DNA of 64,000 nucleotides, taken from contig CM063501.1 in assembly GCA_032207245.1 (NCBI GenBank), forward strand, positions 59,489,670 to 59,553,669, read 5' to 3'. The position numbers and the translations under genes are program-made. Positions 45,419-57,721 of the stretch are shown piece by piece (the first letter of the stretch is position 1; every line of letters starts with the position of its first letter). Under the pieces are notes generated by a model, which saw only the letters and a program-made list of their open reading frames with translations, was not told the origin of the DNA and did no database searches. This DNA comes from Pardosa pseudoannulata. Lineage: Eukaryota; Arthropoda; Arachnida; Araneae; Lycosidae.

Positions 45419-45482
45419 GCAAGGGGAAGGAAGGGAGCAAGCTAAAATATATCACGTAAATATGCTGAAACCGTATTATTAA
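45418..45482 (+). pseudogene. Integrase C-terminal tail remnant
   Basis: In the frame starting at 45420 the sequence encodes QGEGREQAKIYHVNMLKPYY and then a TAA at 45480. 'YHVNMLKPYY' is the hallmark end of gypsy integrases. The same frame then continues directly into the RT ORF (from 45504). The zinc-binding part and this tail are now adjacent, so the whole catalytic core was lost by an internal deletion that also changed frame. Confidence 0.78.
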
Positions 45483-45503
45483 AGACCTGAGACAATTAAT
45501 TTC

Positions 45504-47013
45504 ATGGAGATTGAGACAAAGGATCGGGGAATAGAGGATTCGGATTGGGAAATTTCTCATGTCAGTGACGAACCGGATGTATTTGATGTAGAAGAAATAA
45601 TTCGGGAGAGTGATTTAAATTCGCGTCTAGAGTTAGAAGAGATTGCTCGACTGCGAGACCTGCTTAAGCGCTATTCCATGGTGTTTTCTAACTCTCCTGG
45701 GAAAACCGATCTAGTGACCCACAATATAGAGCTTACATCAGATATTCCTATAAGGACTAGACCATATCGAGCGTCACATCGGCAAAATGAAATTTTAAAA
45801 AGGGAAATTGATCGAATGCTTCAGTTAAAGATCATCGAAGTTGGCCCATCGGATTACGCATCCCCAGTTGTATTAATTGAAATACCAGGAAAGGGACCCT
45901 AGGATTTGTATTGATTATCGAAAGCTTAATGCAGTTACTCGAACAGAATACTTTCCCCTACCAAACATTGAAGAGCGGGTAGAAAGAGTAGCCGCAGCAA
46001 AATACATATCTGTAATAGATTTAGCAAGGGGCTACTGGCAGATACCCCTAAATGAGAAAGCGAGGAGTGTAGCAGCATTCGTAACCCCATTTGGTAGTTA
46101 TCGTCCGCTAAGGATGCCCTTCGGGCTTAAAAACGCTCCTTACTGCTTTAGCAAACTTATGTCAGAAATTCTGGAAGGGTGTGAAAACTTCGCGGTACCT
46201 TACTTGGACGATATCGCGATATTCTCTTCAGATTGGAACCAACACTTAAGGGATTTAGACGAAGTATTGAAACGGTTAAGAAAGGCTAAATTAAAGGTAA
46301 AGCCTACAAAATGCAGGTTCGGGCAAGATCGGGTTAAATACTTAGGGCATGTTGTAGGAGCGGTATAAGAACACCGGCGGAAGCAAAGGTAAAATGCATT
46401 GCAGAATTTCCTAGACCTTTAACGAAAACCCAGATGAGATCATTCCTCGGACTGACAGGGTATTACAGCCGATATGTCGCAGGTTATTCCCAGATCACTG
46501 CTCCTCTGACCAGCGCGTTAAAGGGAAATTCTAAGAAGGGACAGATCACCTGGACTGAAGAATGTGAGGCAGCTTTTGAAAACCTAAAAAAATGCCTAAT
46601 GAATAGACCCGTACTTTATGCGCCAGATTTTGAACAGGAGTTTGAGGTGCAATGTGACGCATCTGATGTTGCATTAGGGACCGTGTTATCACAAAAAAAT
46701 CAACGGGAAAGAGCATCCAATATTATATATCAGCAAAAAATTTAATGATGCCGAAAGGCGATATAGTACTGTAGAACGCGAATGTGCTGCAATAGTATAC
46801 GCCGTAAAAAAACTGCGATTCTACCTTGACGGCCGAACGTTCAAAATCATAACGGATCACCAACCCCTAAAATGGCTCAAGTCCAATTCTTCGCACAATA
46901 ATAGGTTGCTTCGTTGGACGCTGATCCTTCAGCCTTATTCCTTTGAGATCGAGCATCGCTCTGGAAGGACTAACGGAAATGCAGACGCATTAAGTCGGAT
47001 CCAATTAGAATAA
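45504..47013 (+). pseudogene. Reverse transcriptase and RNase H, frameshifted
   Basis: RT motifs in order: 'PIRTRPYRASHRQNEILKRE' (fingers), 'DYASPVVLIE', then after a 1-bp insertion near 45900 'RICIDYRKLNAVTR', 'VIDLARGYWQIPL', 'FVTPFGSYRPLRMPFGLKNA', the catalytic 'VPYLDDIAIFS' and 'VKYLGHVVG'. A second frameshift near 46365 leads to 'MRSFLGLTGYYSRYVAGYS' and the RNase H 'VQCDASDVALGTVLSQ'. A third near 46700 leads to 'NDAERRYSTVERECAAIVYA' and 'ITDHQPLKWL', ending 'NADALSRIQLE' and a stop. Frames covering it: 45504-45902, 45877-46368, 46434-46745, then unlabelled to 47013. Domain content is complete; coding capacity is not. Confidence 0.9.
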
Positions 47014-47250
47014 TATGAGAAAATTTTAATTTGGTTAAAAGCGATTTGTAAATATTTAATGTTTGTGTGTTTTTTTTTAAATAATTATTTCATTGATAGT
47101 TTCTGTGTATTGTATTTCTTGCGCATGTATTAAGTAGATCTTTCCTCAGAAAAGTTAATGAGGGAAAATCTCTCAAGATTGAATTATTGTATTTTCTAAA
47201 AGCTAAAAGGAAACAATGAACTCTTCGTCACCCCTAAGAAAAATTGTAAC

Positions 47251-47260
47251 GGGAAAGGAG
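47251..47260 (+). promoter_or_regulatory. Candidate polypurine tract
   Basis: gggaaaggag lies 5 bp before the 3' LTR. Confidence 0.6.
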
Positions 47261-47265
47261 CTGGC

Positions 47266-47584
47266 TGTGGCAGCTGGTCACACAAGAACTAGAGAGGGTC
47301 GGTCATTCCCAGGACCCGTGGGAATTTATTCCCTTGAAAAAGGCAGGAGTCCCGTCCACTGACCACTCCCTTGCTCTCAGCCCTGGTTCCCCCCCTCTTT
47401 TTGCGAGGGGTCTTTGAAGAACAAGGCAGTGTGTTGTCGGGGCTGGAGGAGAAAGGTTGTTTCTCTCTCCCAACGATATTGGTTGTACATATTGTAAATA
47501 GCCGAATTAAATAAAGTCTATGACTTTAAGAAATTGCTTCTACTGAGCCCCACAAACACAAAGGAATACGTATGTTGCGACGTT

Positions 47585-47587
<3 letters not shown>
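47266..47587 (+). repeat. 3' LTR of the Gmr1-like element
   Basis: 322 bp, TGTGGCAGCTGG ... GCGACGTTACA, then directly (TA)n of the interrupted satellite unit. Confidence 0.9.
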
Positions 47588-49141
<1,554 letters not shown>

Positions 49142-50812
49142 GGCTCGAATTATTAATGAGCTTGACAATCTCTGGTCTATATTAAAAACTTTCTTACGAT
49201 TAGTTAGTGCTGCCATCTATTTTGTTAAACAGAAAGTATTACCATTTTATAGTAATTCATACCAAGTGCATTAAATGCAGTAATTTACGAAAGCTAACTA
49301 TAATAATAATAACTTTTAATTTTACTATAAAAATATTTACAGCACATACGTATTTATCTTACTATATAATATAAATATTTTTTAACAACAACGCATATAG
49401 ATTAAAATTTTCTTTTAAAGAAAAATTATTTAAGATAAATGCGAAAAAAAGAACTGTTGTAGAATTGATATTTTAGTGTGTAACATTTTAGCCATTAGGT
49501 AAAATGTTTAAAAATTATTGAAAACAGTATTTTTATTAATTTAGTTATTTGTTTGTTTATCTATTTATTGCAATTTATATTGTTATCATGTGAGAATTTC
49601 TAATTTAGTTTTTATTTTCAAAAATAATGTGTATATTTTTTTCTGCATAACATTTATGAATGTATATCTTTAAAAACTTTTCTTTAAAGTTTTTTTAATA
49701 TGTTCAGTATTAATATGATTCATAAATGCCTTTGAACATGATTTCTCATGTAAAAATTCTCATGTAAAGTATGTAAAAATTTAAAATTACACTTATATTT
49801 AAAAAAAGAAATCTTCCCTTAATATAAGTTAGATTAAGTAATCATGATTCTTAAAATAATATTTATAGTTTATATTAGTTTAATTCATTCATAAATTAAT
49901 TATTAATTATAATAAATTATTTTATATCAAATTATATATCTTATATTATGGGAAATATAACTCTACTTTTGTTCATGCGAAGACCAGCAGATGGCAGCAC
50001 AAAAGAAAATGTTATCTGAGAACTGTTGTTTTTCTATTACAAATAACAGACAATGTTGCAATTCATTTCAAGGCCAACTGCAGAGAGTATAATGAGAATA
50101 CGGGAGTATATTTCAGATAATATCTATTGAAGAGGGACAAAAGATGTGCTTTATTTCACATTTAGATAAAAGCTTGGTAATAATTGCCCACTGATGAGTG
50201 GACTTTTACTAATCTTGTTTTCTAAAAAATAAAAGAATTATAATGCCAGAAAAGAACTAGTTGATTTTTTGTTATATAAAATCAATTTTCTTTCATATTA
50301 TAATAATATTTCAAAAGCAGTTTTTTTCATTAACTTACGATCTAGAAAGTTCACATTTCACACGATAGTTAATTACAAGTAAATAACGCAAATCTGGAAA
50401 TTTACGGCACCTGTTTTTTGTAAACCAATTGCTAGCCGGACCCAATGAATGAAGCTCTACCGCTCTTTCAATGTCATTTTAAAGATGACATCATTCTTAA
50501 CGAAGAATTTGAATTTTGCTTTTTGGGGTGTCTTAAATTGCTCAGTTTTGTTTCGGCTAATATTAGAGGACTGGGGGGGGGAGTTGAAACTAAAGATTTA
50601 TTATACCATTATCATTTTTTTATATGGCGGTATATGCAGTGGCTTACCAAAATGTGGTGATACCAGCTGATGAGTTTAAAAGTACCATTTTAATTTCAAA
50701 TAAAGTATATAATAGAATTTATTCAAAAAGCAATTTTTTTTATTCGGTTTCTTAATAAAAAAGTATTTAAAAAAATAATTATTTTGTAAACAATATTTTT
50801 TATGATTAAAAA
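49142..50812. other. AT-rich spacer with paired AGATGGCAGCA words
   Basis: No gene is evident. The sequence 'gtgctgccatctat' near 49204 and 'cagcagatggcagcac' near 49985 are convergent copies of one word also present in the 22951-23430 repeat. Frames of about 70 codons at 50445-50670 overlap and have no recognised domain; a G-run sits at 50572-50581. Confidence 0.4.
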
Positions 50813-51056
50813 AGTAGAATACGTTAGTGAAATAAATTAGTTTAATGTACAAAGAGATATTTTTACACAGTAATAGTATCTATTGCATGACTCTTTTTTT
50901 TTATAATTATCAAATTACTATTTAACCCATCTCAATTTTGCCCATGTATTTATTGTAAGAGGACTTAGTGCTGGCTGCTATACACTTGCCCGTACGGTGT
51001 GCGGGCAATGCTTTTTTTACTCTTGTATATACTTCTTGCCCGTATGTTTTCTGTTT

Positions 51057-51623
51057 TCAACGCATTGTGTGCGGTTACATTTCGCAGCGGAATTGTAACG
51101 GAAGCTAGCGTTTATCTCGTAAATTTATTTATTCAGTTAAATCTCAATAGATCGAAAATTATTTAATTTTTTAATCAACTTTTTGTATTTTATATTGAAA
51201 TATATAAACAAATATATAAATAGAAATATAAATAACAACCATAAGATTTTTCTAAACAAAAAATGTATTTTTTAGTGGATAAATTTATAATAGTATCCTA
51301 AATAAGAAAAATCAAATAGAAATAGTAGTATATAGTTTTAACTTTTTCGAATTATGTTATATATATAAACATTTTTACATTATAAAAAAATGAAAAGAGC
51401 AATCATGAAACTAATAATATAAAAACTAGTTTTTATTTGTCTAAATTTTTCCAGAATCTATGTAGTAGACAAGAACATTCGACTTCTTTTTCCTGTACAT
51501 ACCGTTATTTTTGTACCCACAAACAAACCATGTTATAACACTAACCGTACTAGTACGTGTCCCTCGCTCAAGTATCAATCGTCAGAAAAAGTGCCAGTAC
51601 GTGTCCGGCATAAAATGTGTTAA
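51057..51623. mobile_element. TTAA MITE M1, copy 2
   Basis: Left end tcaacgcattgtgtgcgg (TTAA mutated to TCAA), right end ccggcataaaatgtgttaa. It is part of the tandem duplication. Internal landmarks 'cagttaaatctcaatagatc' and 'actagtacgtgtccc' match the other copies. Confidence 0.72.
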
Positions 51624-52293
51624 TATCAAATTAGTCGTATAAATGGCTATGGATTGATAGTTTTCTTTGTGTATTAGATTTTTCTCATCTAATTCGCCTT
51701 GATTGGTGTATTTTATATTCTCAGGTTTATCGTTAGACAATTTTTTTATTTTTCAGTGGTAAACATTTTGCATGTATTTTATAAATCATTTACTAATTAT
51801 AATTATATCGCTTCAGTCTTTAAAATAGCGGCTAATTTAGAGAGAATGTAGCTAGTTTATTGTGATCTAAATTATGACTCGGAATCAGAATTTAAAATAT
51901 ATGTAAATAAGTCTGATAGTAAAGAGAGAGTATATGACTTCCATACTACTGATTATGATAATGTTGCAAATTGCTGCAGTCAAGAAAGGCAGTTTTTTGA
52001 AAATTAGTTGTAATAATCCTTGAATCCAGAAAAAAAGAGCGTAAGTAAAAAGTAGAATATGTTAGAGAAATAAATTAGTTTAATATACAAAGTAAGAGAT
52101 ATTTTTACACAGTAATATTATCTATTCCATGATTCTTTTTTTTATAATTATGAGATTACTATTTAACCCATCTCAATTTTGCCCGTGTGCTTTTCGAACA
52201 CTGAGTGCGGGCTGATATTGATTTGCCCGTACAGCGTACGGGCAATCCTGTTTTTCTCTTGCATATATTTTTTTGCCTGTATGTTTTCTGTTT

Positions 52294-52862
52294 TTAACAC
52301 ATTGTGTATATTTCGCAGCGGAATTGTACCGGGAGCGGGCGTTTTACCCGTAAATTTAGTTATTCAGTTAAATCTCAATAGATCGAAAATTATTTAATTT
52401 TTAACCAACTTTTCGTATTTTATATTGAAATATAAAATATATAAACAAATATATAAATAAAAGTATATAAATAACAACCATAAAATTTTTGTAAAGAAAA
52501 AATTTATTTTTTTAGTGGATAAATTTATAAAAGTATAGTAAGTATGAAAAATCAAATAGAAATAGTAGTATATAATTTTATTTTTTTCGAATTATGTTAT
52601 ATATAAACATTTTTACATTATAAAAAAATGAAAAGAGCAATCATAAAACTAATAATGTAAAAACTAGTTTTTATTTGTCTAATTTTTTTCAGAATCTGAG
52701 TAGTAGACAAGAACATTCGACTTCGTTTTCCTGTACATACTGTTATTTTTGTACCCACAAACAAACCATGTTGTTACACTAACCCGTACTAGTACGTTAT
52801 CCGCGCTCAAGTATCAATCGTCAGAAAACGTGCCAGTACGTGTCCCGCATACAATGTGTTAA
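52294..52862. mobile_element. TTAA MITE M1, copy 3
   Basis: TTAACACATTGTGTA at the left (a small deletion removed the GCGGG part), CCCGCATACAATGTGTTAA at the right. It contains 'cggaattgtaccgggagcgg' and the subterminal repeated word agtacgt. Confidence 0.75.
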
Positions 52863-53285
52863 TATCAAATTAGTCGTATAAATGGCTATGGATTGATAGT
52901 TTTCTTTGTATTAGATTTTCTCATCTAATTCGCCTTGATTGGTGTATTTTATATTCTCATGTTTATCGTTAGACAAATTTTTATTTTTCAGCGGCTAACG
53001 TTTTGCTTGTATTTTATAAATCATTTACTAATTATAATTATATCGAGGCAGTCTTTAAAACAGTGGCTAATTTAGAGCGAATGCAGCTAATTTATTGGGA
53101 TTTAACATATGACTCTGAATCAAAATTTAAAATATCTGTAAATAAGTCTGATAGTAAGGACAGAGTATACTATATGACTTCCATACTACTGATTATGGTA
53201 ATGTTACAAATTGCTGCAGTCAAGAATGGCAGTTTTTTGAAAGTTAGTTGTAATAATCCTTGAATCTAGAAAAAAGAGCAGAATG

Positions 53286-53750
53286 TCTCAAATGGTGAAG
53301 TTAAAAAATAAAGTCTTAGTGCAATTATTCATGGGTACTTAAGGGCATGTTTGCGGTGACATAAAATCAACCTGGAGCTGAAGGCCTTATTTACAGAAAA
53401 CCTTAGGTTCTTTCTTCCACACGCCTGATTTTAAACACACACACATACACACACGCACATACACAAAAATAGTTAATTTCTAATATCCACAAGGTCAGTA
53501 GTTCATATTGTAGATATAATCCATTTAATCGATATATTTCTAATAATATATACCATTTATCCAAAACAGTACTTAATTGTTGGATATCGAACAGGAATCG
53601 AAACTAACGTATCTCGAAGTACAGTGGGAAACCTACGGAAGTTCGAATGCATGAGATGTCTAATGTCATTTATCAGTCAAAATAATTTCCACACACTTGG
53701 TACAGACAACATAACAGCAGTTAAGTATTGAGCATAACTGTATTTCAAAG
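53286..53750. other. Spacer with short (CA)n
   Basis: A (CA)n-like run lies at about 53435-53466. Nothing else recognised. Confidence 0.4.
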
Positions 53751-53752
53751 TA

Positions 53753-54752
53753 GCGTAGAACCTCGATTGTCCGAGCTAATTGGGTCCGCTAGTACCTCGG
53801 ATATCGGAAATCTCGGTTAATAGACACCTTATATAAAAACCTTCCGTGTTTGCGAATTTAACTAACTTTTAAAGTAAAAAACAATAGAACGTTCTTTAAA
53901 AGATGAAAATAAACATATATGAACTTATTTTTCAGAGCTAAAAAGATTTAAAAAGAAAATCAACTCAAGTAATAAATTTTAAAAAGTAGAATGGATTTTT
54001 TTAAACTAAGTTAAATATTGAAACAAGCATTTTTAAAAACATAACACAATTCGATAGAAAATATTGTACTTTTAAAATTTAAAATACATTAATTTGTTAA
54101 ATTTGCATTTTTTTTTAAGTTATGTTACTTTAAGTTGCAAAAGTTCAGAATTTCTATCAGGTGAAGCCCTATCGCACCAATTTTTGAGCAACAGATGATC
54201 CATCACTGTAGCATCGTTTCTTTGCTCCAAATATTTTAGGGCAGTTGTCAGTGCTTGAACACCTTCACTATGACTTATAGTAGTAGAAATCTTAAAGTCC
54301 TCATCTTCATTTTCAGTTTCATTAATGCCCGTTGAAAGATTAACGGCTTGTAAGATTTCTTCGTCATTGAGAATTTCAAAATTTGGATGTTGATTTTCAA
54401 CGTCCAGCCACTCTCAAATGTCCTTTTCTAAAACTTCCTGACATCCTTCAATTCCATTGATGATCTCAAGAAGTTCCCTGTAGGTGTGTTTCAATCTGCT
54501 GAGATTCACCCTGTCTCCTCTTTTCAACAATTATTTTGTTGAATGATTTACGAATTGTAGCTGGATTCACTAATTGCCATGCCTGGGCAATCATGTTGTG
54601 GGAAAGAATGGCCTGTAACACGGACAACAAACTAAAATGTTTATCATTTTTTCCAAGCTCATTTTGGAAAGGAGAAAAAAAACAGATTTCGTTATTGACT
54701 CGATTAACAGAAATCTCGGTTAATCGAAGCTCGGTTAATCGAGGTTCTACTA
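53753..54752 (-). mobile_element. Tigger/pogo-like transposon, non-autonomous copy 1
   Basis: Left end GCGTAGAACCTCGATTGTCC; right end, on the other strand, TAGTAGAACCTCGATTAACC. Both sides are next to TA. Subterminal words 'atctcggttaat' recur. The inside encodes the C-terminal part of a DDE transposase on the minus strand; the DNA-binding domain and most of the catalytic domain are missing. Confidence 0.8.
54125..54700 (-). pseudogene. Tigger-like transposase C-terminal fossil
   Basis: The minus strand reads 'AWQLVNPATIRKSFNKI' (family: AW..V...TI.N.F.KAGF), then, after a frameshift, 'EIINGIEGCQEVLEKDI', a stop, 'EWLDVENQHPNFEILNDEEI', 'SHSEGVQALTTALKYLEQ' and 'ATVMDHLLLKNW'. This acidic C-terminal tail and the order of blocks are typical of Tigger/jerky-type transposases. 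The open part is 54466-54795. Confidence 0.75.
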
Positions 54753-54926
54753 TAGTCATATCAAGTCCAGCTTTCTGGATATTTCGGTTTCTCAAATGAA
54801 GTTTAAATATATCTTAAAATTAGTTGTTATTTTCATTAAACCAAAAACTAAAAAATATTAAAAACAAAACAACTCAATTTCGCAAAACGAATGATATGTT
54901 TAGTTTAAATTTGACATTATTCCTAA

Positions 54927-54963
<37 letters not shown>

Positions 54964-55724
54964 ACAAACTAAAATAAATAAATAAATAAAATCTTCTATT
55001 TGGGGATTTTTCCTAGCACTTGTCTAACAGAAAAGTACCTATGTTCCTTCTAAATTAACTGTATGAACGCTGCTAATTAAAACAAAGAGTATATTTAATT
55101 TAGATATCTCAGTTATTTCTGAGAAATTATTCAGTTTGTATAAAACTCCTGTGTACGTCTTGCTTTAAGTCGCAAACATACTAACAATTAACTGTTGCAG
55201 GAATTCAGCACTTATGTGTGAGAACAAATGAATTAGCACTGCGTATTTCTACATGGAATATATTTCAACTATTTATATTCAATATTGAAATTATATTTCA
55301 TTATTCAACAAATCATTTCGCAGACCTTGGTTAATCTTAGCTTATTAGTTAATCAGTAAACATATCTTTAATATATCTTCCCAGGATATTTGCTAAATAT
55401 GAGTTTACTATTTATGAGCTTTAGATATCTAATATCTGTATCTTCATTAGTCATTCTTTTAATACTTGGAACTGGTATTTAAACAGATATTTGTTCAACT
55501 AGATGCAATTGCGTTAAAATGTTATGAATTATTTGACAAATACATATGTCTTAGATATTCCAAATAATTTAAAACGCAAAATTTTACTAGTGTCTATAAC
55601 AGTTTATCAAAATTTTTGTCTATTATATATTAAGTATATATAATTAAACTACAGATTTTTTTTTGGTTTTGACTAAAGAAGAGGGTCCCCTATCAACTTT
55701 TCGATAAATCTCTCAGCATGGTAG
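54753..55724. other. AT-rich spacer with poly-A run
   Basis: A poly-A run of about 30 bp at 54930-54960 precedes (AAAT)n-like sequence. From about 55625 the sequence is the left half of the target repeat that is seen unoccupied at 59266-59400. Confidence 0.45.
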
Positions 55725-55745
55725 TGAAGAGACTGAATTTAATTA

Positions 55746-56413
55746 CAGTAGAACCTTGATTATCCGAGCTAATTGGAGCCTCTAGTACCTCGGATATCGA
55801 AAATCTCGGTAAATAGAAACACTGTATAACCCCCCCCCTGCTTGCAAATTTAACTAACTTTTATTGTAAAAAACAATAGAACGTTCTTTAAATGATAAAA
55901 ATAATAATATATGGATTTATGTTTCACAGCTAAAAACATTTGAAAAGGAAATCAACTCTAGTAGTAAATTTTAAAAAGTAAAATGGAATTTTTTTAACTA
56001 TACTTAGTTAAATATCGAACGGCTTGTATGATTTCTTTGTCATTGAAAATTTCAAAATTTGGGTGTTCATTTTCAACGTCCAGCCACTCTCGAATATCTT
56101 CTTCCAACACTTCCTCACATCCTTCAATTCCATTGATGATCTCAAGAAATTCCCTGTAGGTGTGTTTTCCGTCTGCTGGGATTCACCCTGTCTCCACTTT
56201 TCAACAATTATTTTGTTGAATGATTTTCGAATTGAAGCTGGATTCACTAATTGCCATGACTGGGCAATCATTTTGTGAGAAAGAAGTGTCTGTAACACGG
56301 ACAATGAACGAAACGTGTATAATTTTTTCCAAGTTCATTTTGGAAAGGAGAAAAAAATTAGACTTTGTTATTGACTCGGTTTACAGAAACCTCGGTTGAT
56401 CGAGGTTCTACTG
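55746..56413 (-). mobile_element. Tigger/pogo-like copy 2, nested in the LTR of D
   Basis: CAGTAGAACCTTGATTATCC at the left and, on the other strand, CAGTAGAACCTCGATCAACC at the right, with TA on both sides (55744-55745 and 56414-56415). It carries a shortened version of the same C-terminal transposase sequence as copy 1, including 'QLVNPASIRKSFNKI' (minus, 56008-56304). It is younger than element D. Confidence 0.9.
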
Positions 56414-56415
56414 TA

Positions 56416-56593
56416 TAATAAAATGAACTCTTCTTAACATTTTGTTAGCTAGTAAACCTTTATTTTTTTCAATGCCAAAAGAATGGGATCAATCTCAACA
56501 AGAAAAGAGAATCCAAAACCTGTTGCCATTCCAAACAAACTGAACGGCGGAAGTAAAAGGAAAACGAAACACAATCCTCGAGGTATCGCTACA
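56416..56593 (-). repeat. 3' LTR of element D, main part
   Basis: Continues the LTR begun at 55725-55745 after the transposon insertion. It matches 57545-57721 with about 20 differences by eye, including gaggtatcgctaca at the end. Confidence 0.88.
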
Positions 56594-56707
56594 TACCCCT
56601 CCCTTCCAGTGAAAACGATTATAGTACACAATCTTTTGGTTTGCGGGGGAATCTGACTTTTCTTCCTTTCCTTGTATGTACGATTGTTTTTGTGTCAGAA
56701 GTCTCAT

Positions 56708-57350
56708 TCAAGACAGATGGTGGAATAGATGGAATAGTCGATGAGGGCTCCTTATTGGTACCTTGTAGATGTGTCTTTCAGGAGAAAACAAGGCTTTAAA
56801 CGGTCGATAGACCCACATAATTCTATTTAAGTCAATGTCAAATAATTCATCCATACGTGATTTGACGAGAAATGGGCCCGAGTAAGTTGTTTGCAAAGCT
56901 GAAATTCTACGAGTATTGAGAATGAATACAAGTGAACAAGTGCTCAGTTCACCGGATACAAAGATTGCTTTACTGCCATGAGCGGTCGTAGGGACTGGTT
57001 TAATTTGCCTCATTTTGTTTTGAAGCTTATGAATTAGGTCAGGGTAATTGATAGTGGGACGGGATGAGAAGAATTCTTTCGGTAGACATATTGGAGAGCC
57101 ATATATTATTTTTGCTGAAGAAAACCCTAGGTCCTTTTTCACTGCTGTTCGTAATCCGAGAAGGACGAGTGGATGAGAATCGACCCAAGAAGTTGTTTTT
57201 TTAAGATGACACCTTAAAGCTGCTTTTAATGTGCGGTGTTGTCTCTCAATCAGGCTACTGCTTTTTGGATGGTAGGCCGTAGAATTGTTTGTCTGAATAC
57301 CTAGATACATCGCCAAAGATCGGAATAGGTCACTTTCAAACTGGCGTTTC
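56708..57350 (-). pseudogene. Integrase C-terminal half of element D
   Basis: The frame, read from the deletion junction, contains 'QFESDLFRSLAMYLGIQTNN' and 'AYHPKSSSLIERQHRTLKAA' (third catalytic Glu), then 'VLLGLRTAVKKDLGFSSAKI', 'YSGPFLVKSRMDELFDIDL' and a tail equivalent to the DRLKPA region, here 'IMWVYRPFKA'. It is the same general family as the integrase of element A. The first two catalytic Asp residues are gone. Confidence 0.85.
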
Positions 57351-57498
57351 TAAACTGGGACTTCAGTTGTATAAACCAGATGCGAGGATCAGGTTTCCAA
57401 AATGGTGGTAATTTTAGGCTTACCCACGCCACGGCGTTTTCATCTTTGGCGACGATTGTTTCCGATGCATTCTTATCTGTTTCAGAACCGTTAGACAT
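57340..57498 (-). pseudogene. gag: Gag N-terminal fragment of element D
   Basis: From the ATG at 57498 (MSNGSETDKN...) it encodes the Gag start 'VSLKLPPFWKPDPRIWFIQL' followed by 'KSQFRNA', the standard beginning of this Gag class. At that point it fuses to integrase in another frame. About 4 kb of normal gag-pol would be missing. Confidence 0.8.
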
Positions 57499-57522
57499 GT
57501 CGCTTGCTTCGAGAGTTACCAA

Positions 57523-57721
57523 TGGAGAGACTGAATTTAATTATAATAAAATGAGTTCTTCTAAAAACTTTGTTAGCTAGTAAATATTAATTTTTTTCAA
57601 CGTCAAAAGAATGGGATCAATCTCAACAACAAAAGATAATACAAAACTTGTTGCCATTACAAACAAACTGAACGGCGGAAGTAAAAGGAAAACTAAATAC
57701 AATCAGCGAGGTATCGCTACA
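57523..57721 (-). repeat. 5' LTR of element D
   Basis: 199 bp. In minus sense it begins TGTAGCGATACCTCGC and ends CTCTCCA. TTGGTAACTCTCGAAGC follows, where TGGTAACTC would be the primer-binding site; its tRNA was not identified. Confidence 0.88.

Larger units (their letters stand above)
42413..47587 (+). mobile_element. Gypsy-type LTR retrotransposon with integrase before RT (Gmr1-like order)
   Basis: LTRs at 42413-42736 and 47266-47587 start TGTGGCAGCTGG and end GTTACA, and are about 95% identical by eye. The interior holds, in order, gag (SAP-like, coiled coil, capsid, zinc knuckle), aspartic protease, the integrase zinc-binding start, the integrase C-terminal tail, RT and RNase H. Only about 250 bp separate RNase H from the 3' LTR, so no integrase lies in the usual gypsy position. 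The integrase catalytic core is deleted and several frameshifts and stops exist. The element sits within the (TA)n part of a SAT1 unit; flanking ATAT fits a 4-bp duplication but is uninformative there. Confidence 0.9.
50813..53285 (+). repeat. Tandem duplication, period about 1,239 bp
   Basis: Copy 1 (about 50813-52050) and copy 2 (about 52051-53285) align along their length: 'ttaatatcaaattagtcgta' at about 51620 and 52859, and 'gttgtaataatccttgaatc' near the end of each. Each copy contains a TTAA MITE M1. The short frame near each 3' end (53003-53263 in copy 2; degraded at about 51770-52020 in copy 1) runs through 'NLERMQLIYWDLTYDSESKF', and resembles the acidic N-terminal segment of piggyBac-derived proteins only weakly. 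Confidence 0.82.
55725..57721 (-). mobile_element. Ty3/gypsy element D, deleted, minus strand
   Basis: LTRs are 55725-56593 (199 bp once the inserted transposon is removed) and 57523-57721 (199 bp). In plus reading they start TGRAGAGACTGAATTTAATT and end GGTATCGCTACA. The target duplication is GTAG (55721-55724 and 57722-57725). Only the beginning of gag and the end of integrase remain between the LTRs. An unoccupied paralogue of the target lies at 59266-59400. Confidence 0.9.
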
